Of a stretch of 64,000 nucleotides of DNA, positions 35,717 through 44,561 are shown in pieces. A program made the translations under genes and the position numbers. This stretch comes from Methylomonas sp. UP202 (GTDB lineage Bacteria; Pseudomonadota; Gammaproteobacteria; Methylococcales; Methylomonadaceae): assembly GCF_029910655.1 (NCBI RefSeq), contig NZ_CP123897.1, forward strand, positions 1,736,001 to 1,800,000, written 5' to 3'. The notes under the pieces were generated by a model, which worked only from the letters and a program-made list of their open reading frames with translations, did no database searches and was not told the DNA's origin. Each line of letters opens with the position of its first letter. Position 1 is the first letter of the stretch.

Positions 35717-36349
35717 CTATTGCACCAACGGCTTGATGGTCCGATACAACGCCAGGCGATCTTGCAAGCCGGCGGTGCCGCCGTTGATTTTCTTGGTGAT
35801 CGCGGTGAAGTCCTCGATGTCGTTGTCGTCGGTTTGGTCGTCGGCCAAGGCATTTAAACCGTGGCCGAACCAAAAGTAGGCGGCGCTCAAAGCCGCCCAT
35901 TTCGGTTCGATCAACAATTCCGGTTGCGCGAGCAAATCCACGCCCAAGGCCTTGCCGACATCGGCGTAATTGCTGCGGCCGGTGATTTGAATCAAGCCCC
36001 GGCCGCGAAACCGGTAGCCGTCGCCGGAGCTTTCCGGGCCGTTGCCGATCCGGTTGGCGTAAATGTAATTGGCTAGCTTTTCTTCGTTGGCGACATAGGG
36101 CGCGGCGACGGCTTCGGTCGGAAAGCGCTTGGGCCAAACTGCTACCAGCCGCGCGGCGGTTTTGTAGAACAGGCCTTCCGTCAAGCGGTTGAATTGACCG
36201 GATTCGTGGCCGGTCTGGGCCAGAAAGCAGGCGATGCGGCCGGGATTGTTGATTTGAAATTGCTCCATCGCCGGGTTCAACGCCGCCGCCCAGGTATCGG
36301 GCGACTTACATTGCGGCAGCGCGGATTTGATTAGGTTGGCATCTATCAT
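35717..36349 (-). CDS. GH19-type chitinase/endolysin-like peptidoglycan hydrolase
   Basis: A 210-residue single-domain protein with GH19 signatures: FLAQTGHESGQF, with the catalytic Glu near residue 50; YRFRGRGLIQITGRSNYADVG near 112-132; and a C-terminal KKINGGTAGLQDR segment. In bacteria and phages this short form cleaves peptidoglycan or chitin. No signal peptide is present, so release would need a holin, lysis or a contact-dependent secretion system. A strong CGGAGGTGA ribosome site precedes the ATG at 36349. It lies just downstream of the DUF2235 gene. Confidence 0.88.
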   Translation of the reverse strand: MIDANLIKSALPQCKSPDTWAAALNPAMEQFQINNPGRIACFLAQTGHESGQFNRLTEGLFYKTAARLVAVWPKRFPTEAVAAPYVANEEKLANYIYANRIGNGPESSGDGYRFRGRGLIQITGRSNYADVGKALGVDLLAQPELLIEPKWAALSAAYFWFGHGLNALADDQTDDNDIEDFTAITKKINGGTAGLQDRLALYRTIKPLVQ

Positions 36350-36384
36350 GGGTCACCTCCGTACGAGTATTCTTGGCTGGGACT

Positions 36385-38010
36385 TTACGGTTGAGCGCTG
36401 TTTTTTTGCGCCGTGAGGATGAGTTTTATCAAGGTCGCCATGTCCTGGCAGGTTTGATCCAGTTTATTGAGCAAGGTATTGCGCCGGTAATACAGCGCCG
36501 CCAACGTGCCGAGCATCAGCAGAGAAATCCAGCCGTGGACTTCCACCACGTAGCGGATAAAGTTTTCGAAGAATACCGGTGTCAGATAACGCAGCAAATC
36601 CGAAATCGAGCCGCTGAAGCCGCCGCTGGTCAGGTTGGTTACCGAATCGGGCGGATAGACCCACATAAACCACGACGCTAGGATGATCGCCATCGTCAGT
36701 TCCGAGAACCAGACGTACAAGTGTTTCCTGGCGTTAATGACGGCGTCGGCCTCGGCGCTAAGTTGCTGCCAAGCGGCGGATTTTGCCGAGGTATCCACGG
36801 TCAGTACCACCTTGGAGGCCGCCGCCGCAGGCGGATTGTTTGCGTCGAACTCGTGGTCTACCACATTGAATTTAGGCGGCAGGCCATCGGGTGCATAGGC
36901 CTCGCTGACTTCCAGGATTTTTCGGAACGCACTGCGGTGAATGGCAATGTCGGCGTCGTTTTTAAGCAGCCACTTGCCGGTTTTGGAATCTTTGGATAAC
37001 TCGGCCAAATTGCGCGGTCCGTAGCGGTAATACATCGCCAAGCCGTCGCGCGAATCGTAGAGTTTGTCGTAAATGTTGGCGCCGTCCCGATAGCTTGCCA
37101 ACACGTCGTCGTAGATAACCAAGCCGTGGGCCATGGCTTTTTCCAGCATCCAGACCAAGGCCACGTCGGACATGCCGGTGCGCGGGTAGCCGCCGCCGAC
37201 GTTGGAATGCACTCCGGCAAACCAGACTTGCTCGACGTAATGGTCGTAGTCGCGCTCGTCCCAAACCAAGGGATGAAAGGTTTCCCGATCGTCGTCGATG
37301 GCGATCGCGTGATAGGCATTTTGGATGGCGTTATTCAGTTTGTAATCGTAAAAGCTATGCTTCCACCACGGGCTATGATCGGTTAACCAGTCCATGCTTC
37401 GACCGAAGCCTTGCAGCAGAACGCTGAAGTCCTTGGGAAAGCCCAACGCCGACACGGTATCCCAAACGCCGACGAAATGGATTTTCAGGTTGCCGTCGGG
37501 TGCGTGGTTTGGATCTTGGAACGCGAATTGTTTTTTGAACTGCTGGTGTTGGTTCGGATTACCGGTGCCGTAGCAGGTCATGGCTTGCTTGACCAAGCCC
37601 GATAGCACCGCGGAATCGATCGAGCCGTCGGTCTTTAAGAAGTGTTTGGGATCGATCAAGCCGCAAGCGTTTAAAAATCCGGCAAAGGCGCGCACGGTCG
37701 CCGCGCCGCGGCTGAAACCGAATAAAAAGATGTTGTCGCCGGGTACGTAGCATCTGGCCAGGAAGTGGTACAGATGGAGCACGTTTTTTTGAAAACCGAA
37801 ACCGAATGCGCCGGACATTGCGGTCCAGTATTTGTTTTTGCTGGTGTCGCTCTTGTCGGTGCCGACCCCTTGGTCGTAAAACGTGAATTGATGAGCCTTG
37901 CCGCTGGTGACGTCCACGGCCTTATAGGTTTTGTACACGTTGCTGTCGCTACCATACCCGCCTTTGTTGCCAGTGCCGTCCGAGCACAGCACGATATTTT
38001 TATTGCTCAT
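36385..38010 (-). CDS. DUF2235 (Tle1-like) alpha/beta-hydrolase, putative phospholipase
   Basis: A 541-residue protein. The N-terminus NIVLCSDGTGNKGG, the segment FYDQGVGT and the nucleophile elbow IFLFGFSRGAATVRAFAGF (Ser near residue 99) define DUF2235, the domain of type VI effector Tle1 phospholipases. FVGVWDTVSALG (Asp near 183) and the GVHSNVGGGYP segment (His near 270) complete the probable triad. Two TM-like segments lie near residues 435-455 and 495-515. There is no signal peptide. An AAGAGAGG ribosome site precedes the ATG. No VgrG, PAAR or adaptor gene lies beside it, unlike typical tle1 loci. Confidence 0.88.
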   Translation of the reverse strand: MSNKNIVLCSDGTGNKGGYGSDSNVYKTYKAVDVTSGKAHQFTFYDQGVGTDKSDTSKNKYWTAMSGAFGFGFQKNVLHLYHFLARCYVPGDNIFLFGFSRGAATVRAFAGFLNACGLIDPKHFLKTDGSIDSAVLSGLVKQAMTCYGTGNPNQHQQFKKQFAFQDPNHAPDGNLKIHFVGVWDTVSALGFPKDFSVLLQGFGRSMDWLTDHSPWWKHSFYDYKLNNAIQNAYHAIAIDDDRETFHPLVWDERDYDHYVEQVWFAGVHSNVGGGYPRTGMSDVALVWMLEKAMAHGLVIYDDVLASYRDGANIYDKLYDSRDGLAMYYRYGPRNLAELSKDSKTGKWLLKNDADIAIHRSAFRKILEVSEAYAPDGLPPKFNVVDHEFDANNPPAAAASKVVLTVDTSAKSAAWQQLSAEADAVINARKHLYVWFSELTMAIILASWFMWVYPPDSVTNLTSGGFSGSISDLLRYLTPVFFENFIRYVVEVHGWISLLMLGTLAALYYRRNTLLNKLDQTCQDMATLIKLILTAQKNSAQP

Positions 38011-38215
38011 GGAATACCTCTCTTGAAATTGGCGAAGAGCTTGTTTTTATTATTCAAACACCGAGATAAATGGCTCTCGGCCCTAACGCTTGTTACCTCG
38101 GCAGTTTAGTTCAGCGCGGAAAAAACGCCTTGTCGGGCCGATGATCGAATGCCGATTTTTCATTCGGCCCGCAACACAGGCCAACGGCTATTTTTAAGTT
38201 CAAGGTTTATTTAGG

Positions 38216-38347
38216 GTTATTAACCCGGCCCTTGAATACCGTTCGCCCTGAGTCCTTCGGCTGCGCTCAGGAGAGCCCTGTCGAAGGGCATGCCAGCCGA
38301 GCTCCGCCCGAACGCATACCTGTGATAAATAGCGCCGGGTTAATAAC
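38216..38347. mobile_element. MITE-like element with 14-bp terminal inverted repeats
   Basis: A 132-bp non-coding segment bounded by perfect inverted repeats (GTTATTAACCCGGC and its complement). It contains an internal hairpin with CCTGAG...CTCAGG arms. Inserted between the DUF2235 and lipase-3 genes. No transposase is encoded, so it would depend on one in trans. Confidence 0.6.
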
Positions 38348-38363
38348 GCCGACCGGCCCCGCC

Positions 38364-39176
38364 TTATAAATTCTTCTCGATGTTTTGAATATAGTGATCG
38401 ATAAAATGATGCTCGATAAAGGATGGAATTAAATCCAGTTTCTGGTTTAGCGAGCCTTTAATCCGCTCCATGAATTTAAACCAGTAACCGACATCCTCGT
38501 GTAATTTGCCTTCCGAATCGAAGAAGCGAATGCTGCCGCCTTCCTGGTATTGGTTTAGCCGGTCCGGCACGCGCGGCACGATGTCGTTATCGTTAACGAA
38601 GCGGAAATAGCGCGGCTTCAAGGCTTGGTCAAGCTCGCCGACAAAGCGGCGATCGCCGACCCGAGGTTGGCCGAAGGTGTACAAGCCGTTGATCGATTTG
38701 TAGATGCGTTGATCGATTTCCAGACTCAAGCGCGCGGCGGCCAGCACCGCCAACGCGCCGCCCAGGCTATGCCCGGTCAGCCATAGCGATTGCCCGTACT
38801 GATGCACGTTTTCCAGCGTTTCGATCAAGGTATCCCAAATCACGTCGAGGGCATCGTCGAAGCCGGTGTGAATGTGGCCGTGCGGCGTCACGCGAAACGC
38901 CATCTTGGCGTCGGTACACCAGTCGTCCGGCACTTTCTCGGTGCCGCGAAACGCGATCACGATCGCACTGCCGCTGTGGGCGATAAAAGCTTGAGTATCC
39001 TGGCGCGACCCGGGAATCTTGCTGCCGTCGATGAAGCGGCCGTTAAAGCCTTGTACCGACAGTTTGTTCAAGACTTCGGCTTCGCCGGCATAGGCCAGCT
39101 TCGACGCCAGGGCCAGCGCATAGGCGTTCGGCAGCGAAAATTGGGTGTTGTTGGGTTCGATGCTGAGTTGTTTCAT
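38364..39176 (-). CDS. Lipase class 3 family protein
   Basis: A 270-residue cytoplasmic-looking lipase-3 protein. IVIAFRGTEKVPDDW (oxyanion region, near residue 75), an HTGF segment, LWLTGHSLGGALAVLAA with Ser near 137, NDNDIVPRVP with Asp near 195, and a late His give the full triad layout. No signal peptide or membrane anchor. Length is close to the minimal fold. A CGGAGG ribosome site precedes the ATG at 39176. It is the fourth lipase/phospholipase-like gene in the island. Confidence 0.9.
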   Translation of the reverse strand: MKQLSIEPNNTQFSLPNAYALALASKLAYAGEAEVLNKLSVQGFNGRFIDGSKIPGSRQDTQAFIAHSGSAIVIAFRGTEKVPDDWCTDAKMAFRVTPHGHIHTGFDDALDVIWDTLIETLENVHQYGQSLWLTGHSLGGALAVLAAARLSLEIDQRIYKSINGLYTFGQPRVGDRRFVGELDQALKPRYFRFVNDNDIVPRVPDRLNQYQEGGSIRFFDSEGKLHEDVGYWFKFMERIKGSLNQKLDLIPSFIEHHFIDHYIQNIEKNL

Positions 39177-39350
39177 CTGATGTCCTCCGTTCGATTACAA
39201 AAAACCCAGTGGCCTTGTCGGCGTGAGCTATTGGGTACCGACGCCGGCCGGGAGGCGGGTGGCTGAACTGGGCATCCTGCCCTTTATTCGCGCTACCCCA
39301 AGCCGTTGCCGCTAGGATAAAGCGTCGTCGCGCGAGCCAAAGTGACCAAA

Positions 39351-41429
39351 TCAACTTGATTTTGCGGCGCGGTTCACTCGCTTGGGCTTGCTGGTCGCGC
39401 TAGACGGCCCGCTCGCCGACAAGTTCCGACTCGGGTGCGCGAACAGTAGCTCAATGCCAAACGACACCAGCGTGCCGATGTCGCGGGGCGCCTTGTCCTC
39501 GATGTGCAAGGTCCAATTTCCCGAGCAATCCTTGCCTAACAACTTGGCCAGATCCGGCGCGGTGCTTCTGTCGTAGGTCTTCTTTAGATTTTTGGTCGCG
39601 CCGCCGGCTCGATTGTGCAACACGATCGGCTTCGCGCCGGTGCCGGCCGGCGGCAGCACCGCGACCAGCAGGTCGCCGATGTAGCTATGCTTGATGTCCA
39701 CCGACACCGCGATGGCTTCCACCGGCGAGTTGTCGGCGACCGCCAGCGTGAACTCAACCGTCCGCAGGTCCGGTATCGGCGCATCGAAAACTCGGCTGAC
39801 CTTGACGCTGTTTTGGGGTTGCGGTTTCGCCAGATTGACGGCGGTCAGCGCGTTCAAGCGGCCGTAGCCGTATTTCGGACTATGGCCGTTGGCGTCGTAG
39901 TTGCCTTGTTGCGGATCGATCCGGTCGCAGGCGCGTTTGAACAACTCCTTGACCTCGAACCACTTTAGATTGGGATTGACCGCCAGTACCAAAGCCGCGA
40001 CGCCGGCCGCACCGGGGCAGGCGCTGGAAGTACCGCCGAAGCTGTTGGTGAAACTGCCGCCGGCATCGCCGTCCGCGACATTGCCGGCGTTGTAACCTTT
40101 GGCGCCGAGCCGGTCGGTGGTCCAAATGCCCGGCGTCAGCGGTTCCGGATGGCTTAGTTGCGCCAGCCCCAAGTCGCTGCTCGGGAAAGCGCACCACACC
40201 GCGTTGCCGAAATCGCTGTAAACGCTGCGTTTGCCTTGGTCGTTGCAGGCCGCGACGGCCATCAGTTTGTCGTAACTGGCATAACCGTCGTTATCGACCG
40301 ACTCGTTGCCGTTGCCGGCGGCGAACAGAATCACGCAGCCCTTGCCGCCGCGGCCGTTGGTCACGGCGTATTCGATCGCCAATTTGGTACTGGCCGGCAG
40401 GCGGGTGATTTGCTGGTGCGCCGGATCGCCGAGATTCCACCACTCGCCGTCGGCCGGGCCCCAACTGCAAGAAATCACGTCCGCGCCGTGATCGGCGGCC
40501 CATTTGAAAGCGTTGGCCTCCTCGATCGAGCCCAGGCCGGACGCCAGCCGAATCGGCATCAGCCGGGCATTGGGGGCAACGCCGGAGGCGCCGAGCGTGC
40601 CGTTCGCGCAGGCGACGCCGGCGCAGGCGGTGCCGTGGTCGTCCGGAAAGCCCTTGTCCTTGGGCCTGGGGTCGCCGGTCTTGCTGGTGACATCCCTGGG
40701 CGCGACCACTTTACCGGTGCCGGAAAACTCCGGGTGATCGATGTCCACGCCGTCGTCGATCAGGGCGATCGTCACGCCGTCGCCGAGGGTCACGGCGTGA
40801 GCGGCCTCGACATTGGCATGGGCGTCGATGCCGACGCCATTCACCACGGTTTTCTTTAAATGCCACTGCTGCGGGAAAATGCTTTTCCGAGTGCGCGGCC
40901 GGATCAGTTCCGGATGGCAATACTCCACGTCGTCGCGTTGCAACAGCTCATCGGCAATATCGAATACCTTCTGCCCGGTGCCTTCGACGGCGCCGACGAA
41001 GTAGGCGTTGGTGGCGTAGCTGACTTGTTCCTTGATGCGCAAACCGAGGCCGGTCAAAAGCGCGCTACAGTCGTCCGGGTCGGCGCTATCGACGAATTTG
41101 ACGAACAGATTTTCGGTGTACAACACCGGTTCGCGGGTGCCGGGATCGATCAACACCCCACCGGCGAAGCGCACGTCCGGCACCGCGCGCAGGGCGGCTT
41201 TTCGGTCGCCGAGCGAGCGCGTCGGCGGCACTCGATACACCTCGACGCCGACGTCGGGGTAGGCCGCCACCAACACGCCATCATTCAACTGAGCCGAATT
41301 GGGGTTGGGCACGGCGCCTCTGCTTTGAGTGATCGATCGGCCGCTCCGGGTCCGCACCGCGATTAAATCGTCGCCGGCTTCCAGATCGAATCCGGGCTCG
41401 TTTTTACTGCCGAAGTGGATGGTGGGCAT
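39351..41429 (-). CDS. Subtilisin-like S8 peptidase with C-terminal proprotein-convertase P-domain
   Basis: A 692-residue protein. An N-terminal region (1-100) of beta character precedes a propeptide-like domain (about 103-175), then the S8 core with Asp225/226 in ALIDDGVDI, His265 in DDHGTACAG, oxyanion Asn373 in AAGNGN and Ser468 in GGTSSACPG. A P-domain spans about 545-670 (DLRTVEFTLAVAD to SFGIELLFAH). No signal peptide, which is unusual for an S8 enzyme with a P-domain. A CGAGGAG ribosome site precedes the ATG. It could be an effector protease or a processing protease for its neighbours; no evidence distinguishes these. Confidence 0.92.
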   Translation of the reverse strand: MPTIHFGSKNEPGFDLEAGDDLIAVRTRSGRSITQSRGAVPNPNSAQLNDGVLVAAYPDVGVEVYRVPPTRSLGDRKAALRAVPDVRFAGGVLIDPGTREPVLYTENLFVKFVDSADPDDCSALLTGLGLRIKEQVSYATNAYFVGAVEGTGQKVFDIADELLQRDDVEYCHPELIRPRTRKSIFPQQWHLKKTVVNGVGIDAHANVEAAHAVTLGDGVTIALIDDGVDIDHPEFSGTGKVVAPRDVTSKTGDPRPKDKGFPDDHGTACAGVACANGTLGASGVAPNARLMPIRLASGLGSIEEANAFKWAADHGADVISCSWGPADGEWWNLGDPAHQQITRLPASTKLAIEYAVTNGRGGKGCVILFAAGNGNESVDNDGYASYDKLMAVAACNDQGKRSVYSDFGNAVWCAFPSSDLGLAQLSHPEPLTPGIWTTDRLGAKGYNAGNVADGDAGGSFTNSFGGTSSACPGAAGVAALVLAVNPNLKWFEVKELFKRACDRIDPQQGNYDANGHSPKYGYGRLNALTAVNLAKPQPQNSVKVSRVFDAPIPDLRTVEFTLAVADNSPVEAIAVSVDIKHSYIGDLLVAVLPPAGTGAKPIVLHNRAGGATKNLKKTYDRSTAPDLAKLLGKDCSGNWTLHIEDKAPRDIGTLVSFGIELLFAHPSRNLSASGPSSATSKPKRVNRAAKSS

Positions 41430-41627
41430 GGTGGACTCCTCGAAAAGAAATTTGCGTTAACGTATTGCTACGGCTGACACCGCGAGAATTTTTGATTGCT
41501 TATCGAAACGCAGCCTTTGAAAAGGTAAAGCAGGCGGCGATGGGCGTTCCGCCGGTTCATCAATCAAATCGCGCGGTGGAAACGGTAGCCGCTGAAGTAT
41601 TCCGTTTTGCCAGAGCTGGTTTTTTCG

Positions 41628-42509
41628 TTACTTCGACACAAACTCCACCGTGTTCAGATCAACTTGTATCCTAATCTGATTATTGACCTGCTCCAGCACC
41701 TGACTGAGCCGGCTCTTGAGTCGGCCGCCGTGGCTGATATGAGCAATCAACTGGTCGTCCTCTCTCGGCAACTCCGCCAGAAAATCGTCCAGGTCGCGGC
41801 CCGGCTCGAATTCGTCGCCGGCCCAGCGCAAGGCGTCTACGCAACGCCGGAAAATCTTCGGATAAATCAAACTGCCTTGCTCGGGCTCCAGATCCTCCAG
41901 ACGGGTCGCGGTAAACCGTTTGGTTCGGTCCAATTTCCAGAGCCCTAATTTGGCAGTCTTGGCTTTTTTATAGGTCGCGATCAATTTGGATTGAATATCG
42001 AACGATAGTCCGCCCGAATAAAGGCCCAAGTATGTAAGTCCGGTTTTGACGGCGTGATAGTTGTAGGTTTTGCCGAGTAGGGCTTCTGTGAGCTTTATAT
42101 CGGCGCCGTCATCGTCGTCCAATTCCCGCAGCACGAAGGCGATAGGTCTGCCGTGGCCTTCGAAGCCGTCGCACAGTATGGCCGCCTCGGTTTCCCACGC
42201 GAAGCCGCTGGGCGCGACACTCCAGTTCCATTCCGCTGGATCGACACCCAGCCACCTCAAAAGCCCGTTGCGGCTCTCGATGCCATGCGGTTGCGCCGCA
42301 CCGCCGTAATGCAGCTCCGGCGTATCGATGGCCTGAAAACGGAGTTGATAACTCTCCTCGCCGCCGGCCACACTGGGCGGCGAGAAGTGCGGCAGTCCAT
42401 CGAACAGCGACATGTCGTTGGCAATAAAACGCATGCTGTCCCCATCCGGCGACTGCCGCTGCCGAACAATCAAGCGGCCTTTGATGAGACGATAGAATCC
42501 TAGTGACAT
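41628..42509 (-). CDS. Staphylococcal-nuclease-like (SNase) domain protein
   Basis: A 293-residue protein whose first half follows the SNase pattern: SPDGDSMRFIA near residue 20 (metal-binding Asp), YQLRFQAIDTPEL near 55-68, and KLGLWKLDR late in the domain. Two large insertions separate the core motifs, and the catalytic Arg/Glu positions cannot be assigned with certainty. The C-terminal 100 residues (EDLEPEQGSLIYPKIFRR onward) are unrecognised. No signal peptide. Probable DNA or RNA hydrolase. A GAGAGGCC ribosome site precedes the ATG. Confidence 0.72.
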   Translation of the reverse strand: MSLGFYRLIKGRLIVRQRQSPDGDSMRFIANDMSLFDGLPHFSPPSVAGGEESYQLRFQAIDTPELHYGGAAQPHGIESRNGLLRWLGVDPAEWNWSVAPSGFAWETEAAILCDGFEGHGRPIAFVLRELDDDDGADIKLTEALLGKTYNYHAVKTGLTYLGLYSGGLSFDIQSKLIATYKKAKTAKLGLWKLDRTKRFTATRLEDLEPEQGSLIYPKIFRRCVDALRWAGDEFEPGRDLDDFLAELPREDDQLIAHISHGGRLKSRLSQVLEQVNNQIRIQVDLNTVEFVSK

Positions 42510-42654
42510 GATGGGCCTCTCTGAAGTTGAACGGCATGGATAGTCAAGTGTTTTGATGGTTGGAACCGCTAGGGTGAATGCAGAAAAGGCGAGCCACCGT
42601 TTTGGGGTGTCAAGTTTTAACGGGACTTCCGCCGTGTTTCAGCGTCTGGCTTAA

Positions 42655-43227
42655 CTAAACATTTTGTGCATATTTTTCGTACGCTGCTGCCATTTTTTTG
42701 TCATATTTGTTCTTCCAATATTCGTCTCCGTTGTAACCGCGAGCAAAGTCCGCCCATCGATGGTCCCTCAATTCGTCAGATAAACCATTGTGCTTGACAT
42801 AAGCGCAAAAGCTGTGGAGGTGATCACCTTCGGATCGGTTCATGGCTTGGAAAAATTCTTCTACGCTAGAATATCCGCAGATGGCGTAATTAAAGCCCAT
42901 GACTTGAAATTTACCGTAGCTGGCTGACAACAAGGCAGCATTGCGATCCAATCCAAGTGCTTCTTCAAAGCGTTGGTATTCTTTTTCTCCACCAAGATAA
43001 TATTTACTTGTCCATTTGGGATAACAAATGGTCGGATGCGATTCAGAATGCTTGCCTTTGGTGAATTTATAAAACCAGTGTCCCTCGAATAATATCTTTG
43101 GGCGTCCATCCGCTAGGAAGCCGTCACCTCTAGACTCGACCTCTGCAACGGCTTTTACCGCTGCAACGTCGCAACCGATAAGAAATGCGGCGTCTTCATA
43201 ATCAGATTCTTTAAGTTTTTCGGTCAT
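42655..43227 (-). CDS. N-acetylmuramidase (DUF3380-type endolysin)
   Basis: A 190-residue protein matching the phage muramidase family: AVAEVESRGDGFL near residue 30 supplies the probable catalytic Glu; the KILFEGHWFYK segment, SYGKFQVMGFNYAICGY near 105-120 and WADFARGYNGDEYWKNKYDKKM near the C-terminus are hallmarks. It should cleave the glycan backbone of peptidoglycan. No signal peptide and no peptidoglycan-binding domain. It begins the AT-rich part of the island, differing in base use from the genes to its left, which suggests separate acquisition. The ribosome site is weak. Confidence 0.88.
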   Translation of the reverse strand: MTEKLKESDYEDAAFLIGCDVAAVKAVAEVESRGDGFLADGRPKILFEGHWFYKFTKGKHSESHPTICYPKWTSKYYLGGEKEYQRFEEALGLDRNAALLSASYGKFQVMGFNYAICGYSSVEEFFQAMNRSEGDHLHSFCAYVKHNGLSDELRDHRWADFARGYNGDEYWKNKYDKKMAAAYEKYAQNV

Positions 43228-43372
43228 AAAAATTATCCTAATTTATTTGTTTTTCTAAAAATTCAAGCATAATTGGATTCGAGTAGTAAGATGGAATCAC
43301 TTACAATTCGGTTTCGAATTCATCCTAGATAAGAAATGGAGGATTGCCAGGCTATTAGTTCACTTGAAGAAA

Positions 43373-44053
43373 TTATAGTGCTTTTATTATATTCTGAGCT
43401 TTTTCTAAAATCTTATCTAGAAGTAAAACAATTACCTTGTAACTATATCCCATTGTGAATGATAGTAAATAAATTATATTTGGATTAAACTTCTGTCCAT
43501 CGCTGGCCGGATTAAATATTATTATTAGTAATATGGGCATGAAAACAGCAAGAACGACTCGTCCAAATATAATTCGAGAAGACTTCTCGGTATTTATGTC
43601 AACGTCCTGCCTTATGTCAATTATAATGTCTAGCAAGAAGTATATTAAAGCACCGAGCCAGCCGATAATCATGTATTTGCCAGCATTGTCGATTTTGTAC
43701 TCATCCTTAATATAGTCAGAAATGTCTTTATAAAAAAACATAAACAAAAAAAACATAACAATGACTATTAAAATGCTGTAGTATAACTTAGATTTCTGGA
43801 CTGAACCGCGAATTGACGAATATTCTATTTCCAAGTCTATTATTAAACTACGAATTGGAGTGCCTTCCAAGATAAAGCAGTTATCACTGTTGGATGCAAT
43901 ATTTATGCTTTGTTCTAATAAGGCACATTTTTTTGCCAGATCAACATATTTATCTTTGCCTATGCCAAACATTGAGCTTGATGCGTTTTTGGCGTCATCA
44001 TGTATATTTTTAATCAATTCTGATACATGATTTAATGCCTCATCTTTTTTCAT
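43373..44053 (-). CDS. Four-helix membrane protein of unknown function
   Basis: A 226-residue AT-rich gene product. A helical cytoplasmic N-terminus (1-90) is followed by four TM segments: YYSILIVIVMFFLFMFFY, YMIIGWLGALIYFLLDIII, RVVLAVFMPILLIIIF and IIYLLSFTMGYSYKVIVLLL. No family recognised. Its place beside a muramidase and a lipoprotein suits a holin-like, export or membrane-resident immunity role, but nothing in the sequence proves one. The ATG at 44053 begins MKKDEALNHV. Confidence 0.7.
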   Translation of the reverse strand: MKKDEALNHVSELIKNIHDDAKNASSSMFGIGKDKYVDLAKKCALLEQSINIASNSDNCFILEGTPIRSLIIDLEIEYSSIRGSVQKSKLYYSILIVIVMFFLFMFFYKDISDYIKDEYKIDNAGKYMIIGWLGALIYFLLDIIIDIRQDVDINTEKSSRIIFGRVVLAVFMPILLIIIFNPASDGQKFNPNIIYLLSFTMGYSYKVIVLLLDKILEKAQNIIKAL

Positions 44054-44204
44054 AAGATAAGCCTATTTTTTGGTTAGAGTTATTTATAATGTACATAGCT
44101 GATTGGCGAAACTTAGCGATACATCGGGTATCTTGCTTTCTAATTTGGCTAACCTTATCAAGAGCCATAGTGAGCCTGTCTTTATGGCGTGTTTTTTTTG
44201 AATT

Positions 44205-44546
44205 TTATAGCACTGTGAAGCCTATTGCCTGCTTAATCGCTGCTCTAAACACTTCTGCAATGGCATTCCATATTCTCTCTGCTAGTTGCAAACCAATTAT
44301 TGCAACAGACCTAAGTCTGATTCTAGCAAGCATCTTTTGATCATCTAGAAAAATCTTAGAGTCATCTTCATTGAATTCGCCAGATGCCTTTTTTTGGTGA
44401 ATAAAAATAACATCATTAACTAAGCCATCCGCAATGTTTTTGACAATATCCTTTATGTCATCCCAGTTGTCAGTAATAACTGCTTTTGTCGCATCGATAG
44501 AGGATTGTACAACAACGTCAAAATCTACATTATTTATAACAGTCAT
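44205..44546 (-). CDS. Small helical protein with hydrophobic C-terminus, unknown function
   Basis: A 113-residue, AT-rich gene product: an acidic N-terminal half (DFDVVVQSSIDATKAV), a charged middle, and an amphipathic/hydrophobic C-terminal helix (AERIWNAIAEVFRAAIKQAIGFTVL). Not a recognised family. An AAGGAG ribosome site lies upstream of the ATG at 44546. It lies 15 bases after the lipoprotein gene, so it is probably co-transcribed with it. Could be an immunity or membrane-associated factor; undecided. Confidence 0.65.
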   Translation of the reverse strand: MTVINNVDFDVVVQSSIDATKAVITDNWDDIKDIVKNIADGLVNDVIFIHQKKASGEFNEDDSKIFLDDQKMLARIRLRSVAIIGLQLAERIWNAIAEVFRAAIKQAIGFTVL

Positions 44547-44561
44547 TTTATTTCTCCTTGA

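Noticed and set aside
35395-36137. Leftward 152- and 190-codon frames overlapping the GH19 gene
   Set aside because: Out of frame with the well-supported GH19 coding sequence; Arg/Pro/Ser-rich shadow composition and no ribosome site.
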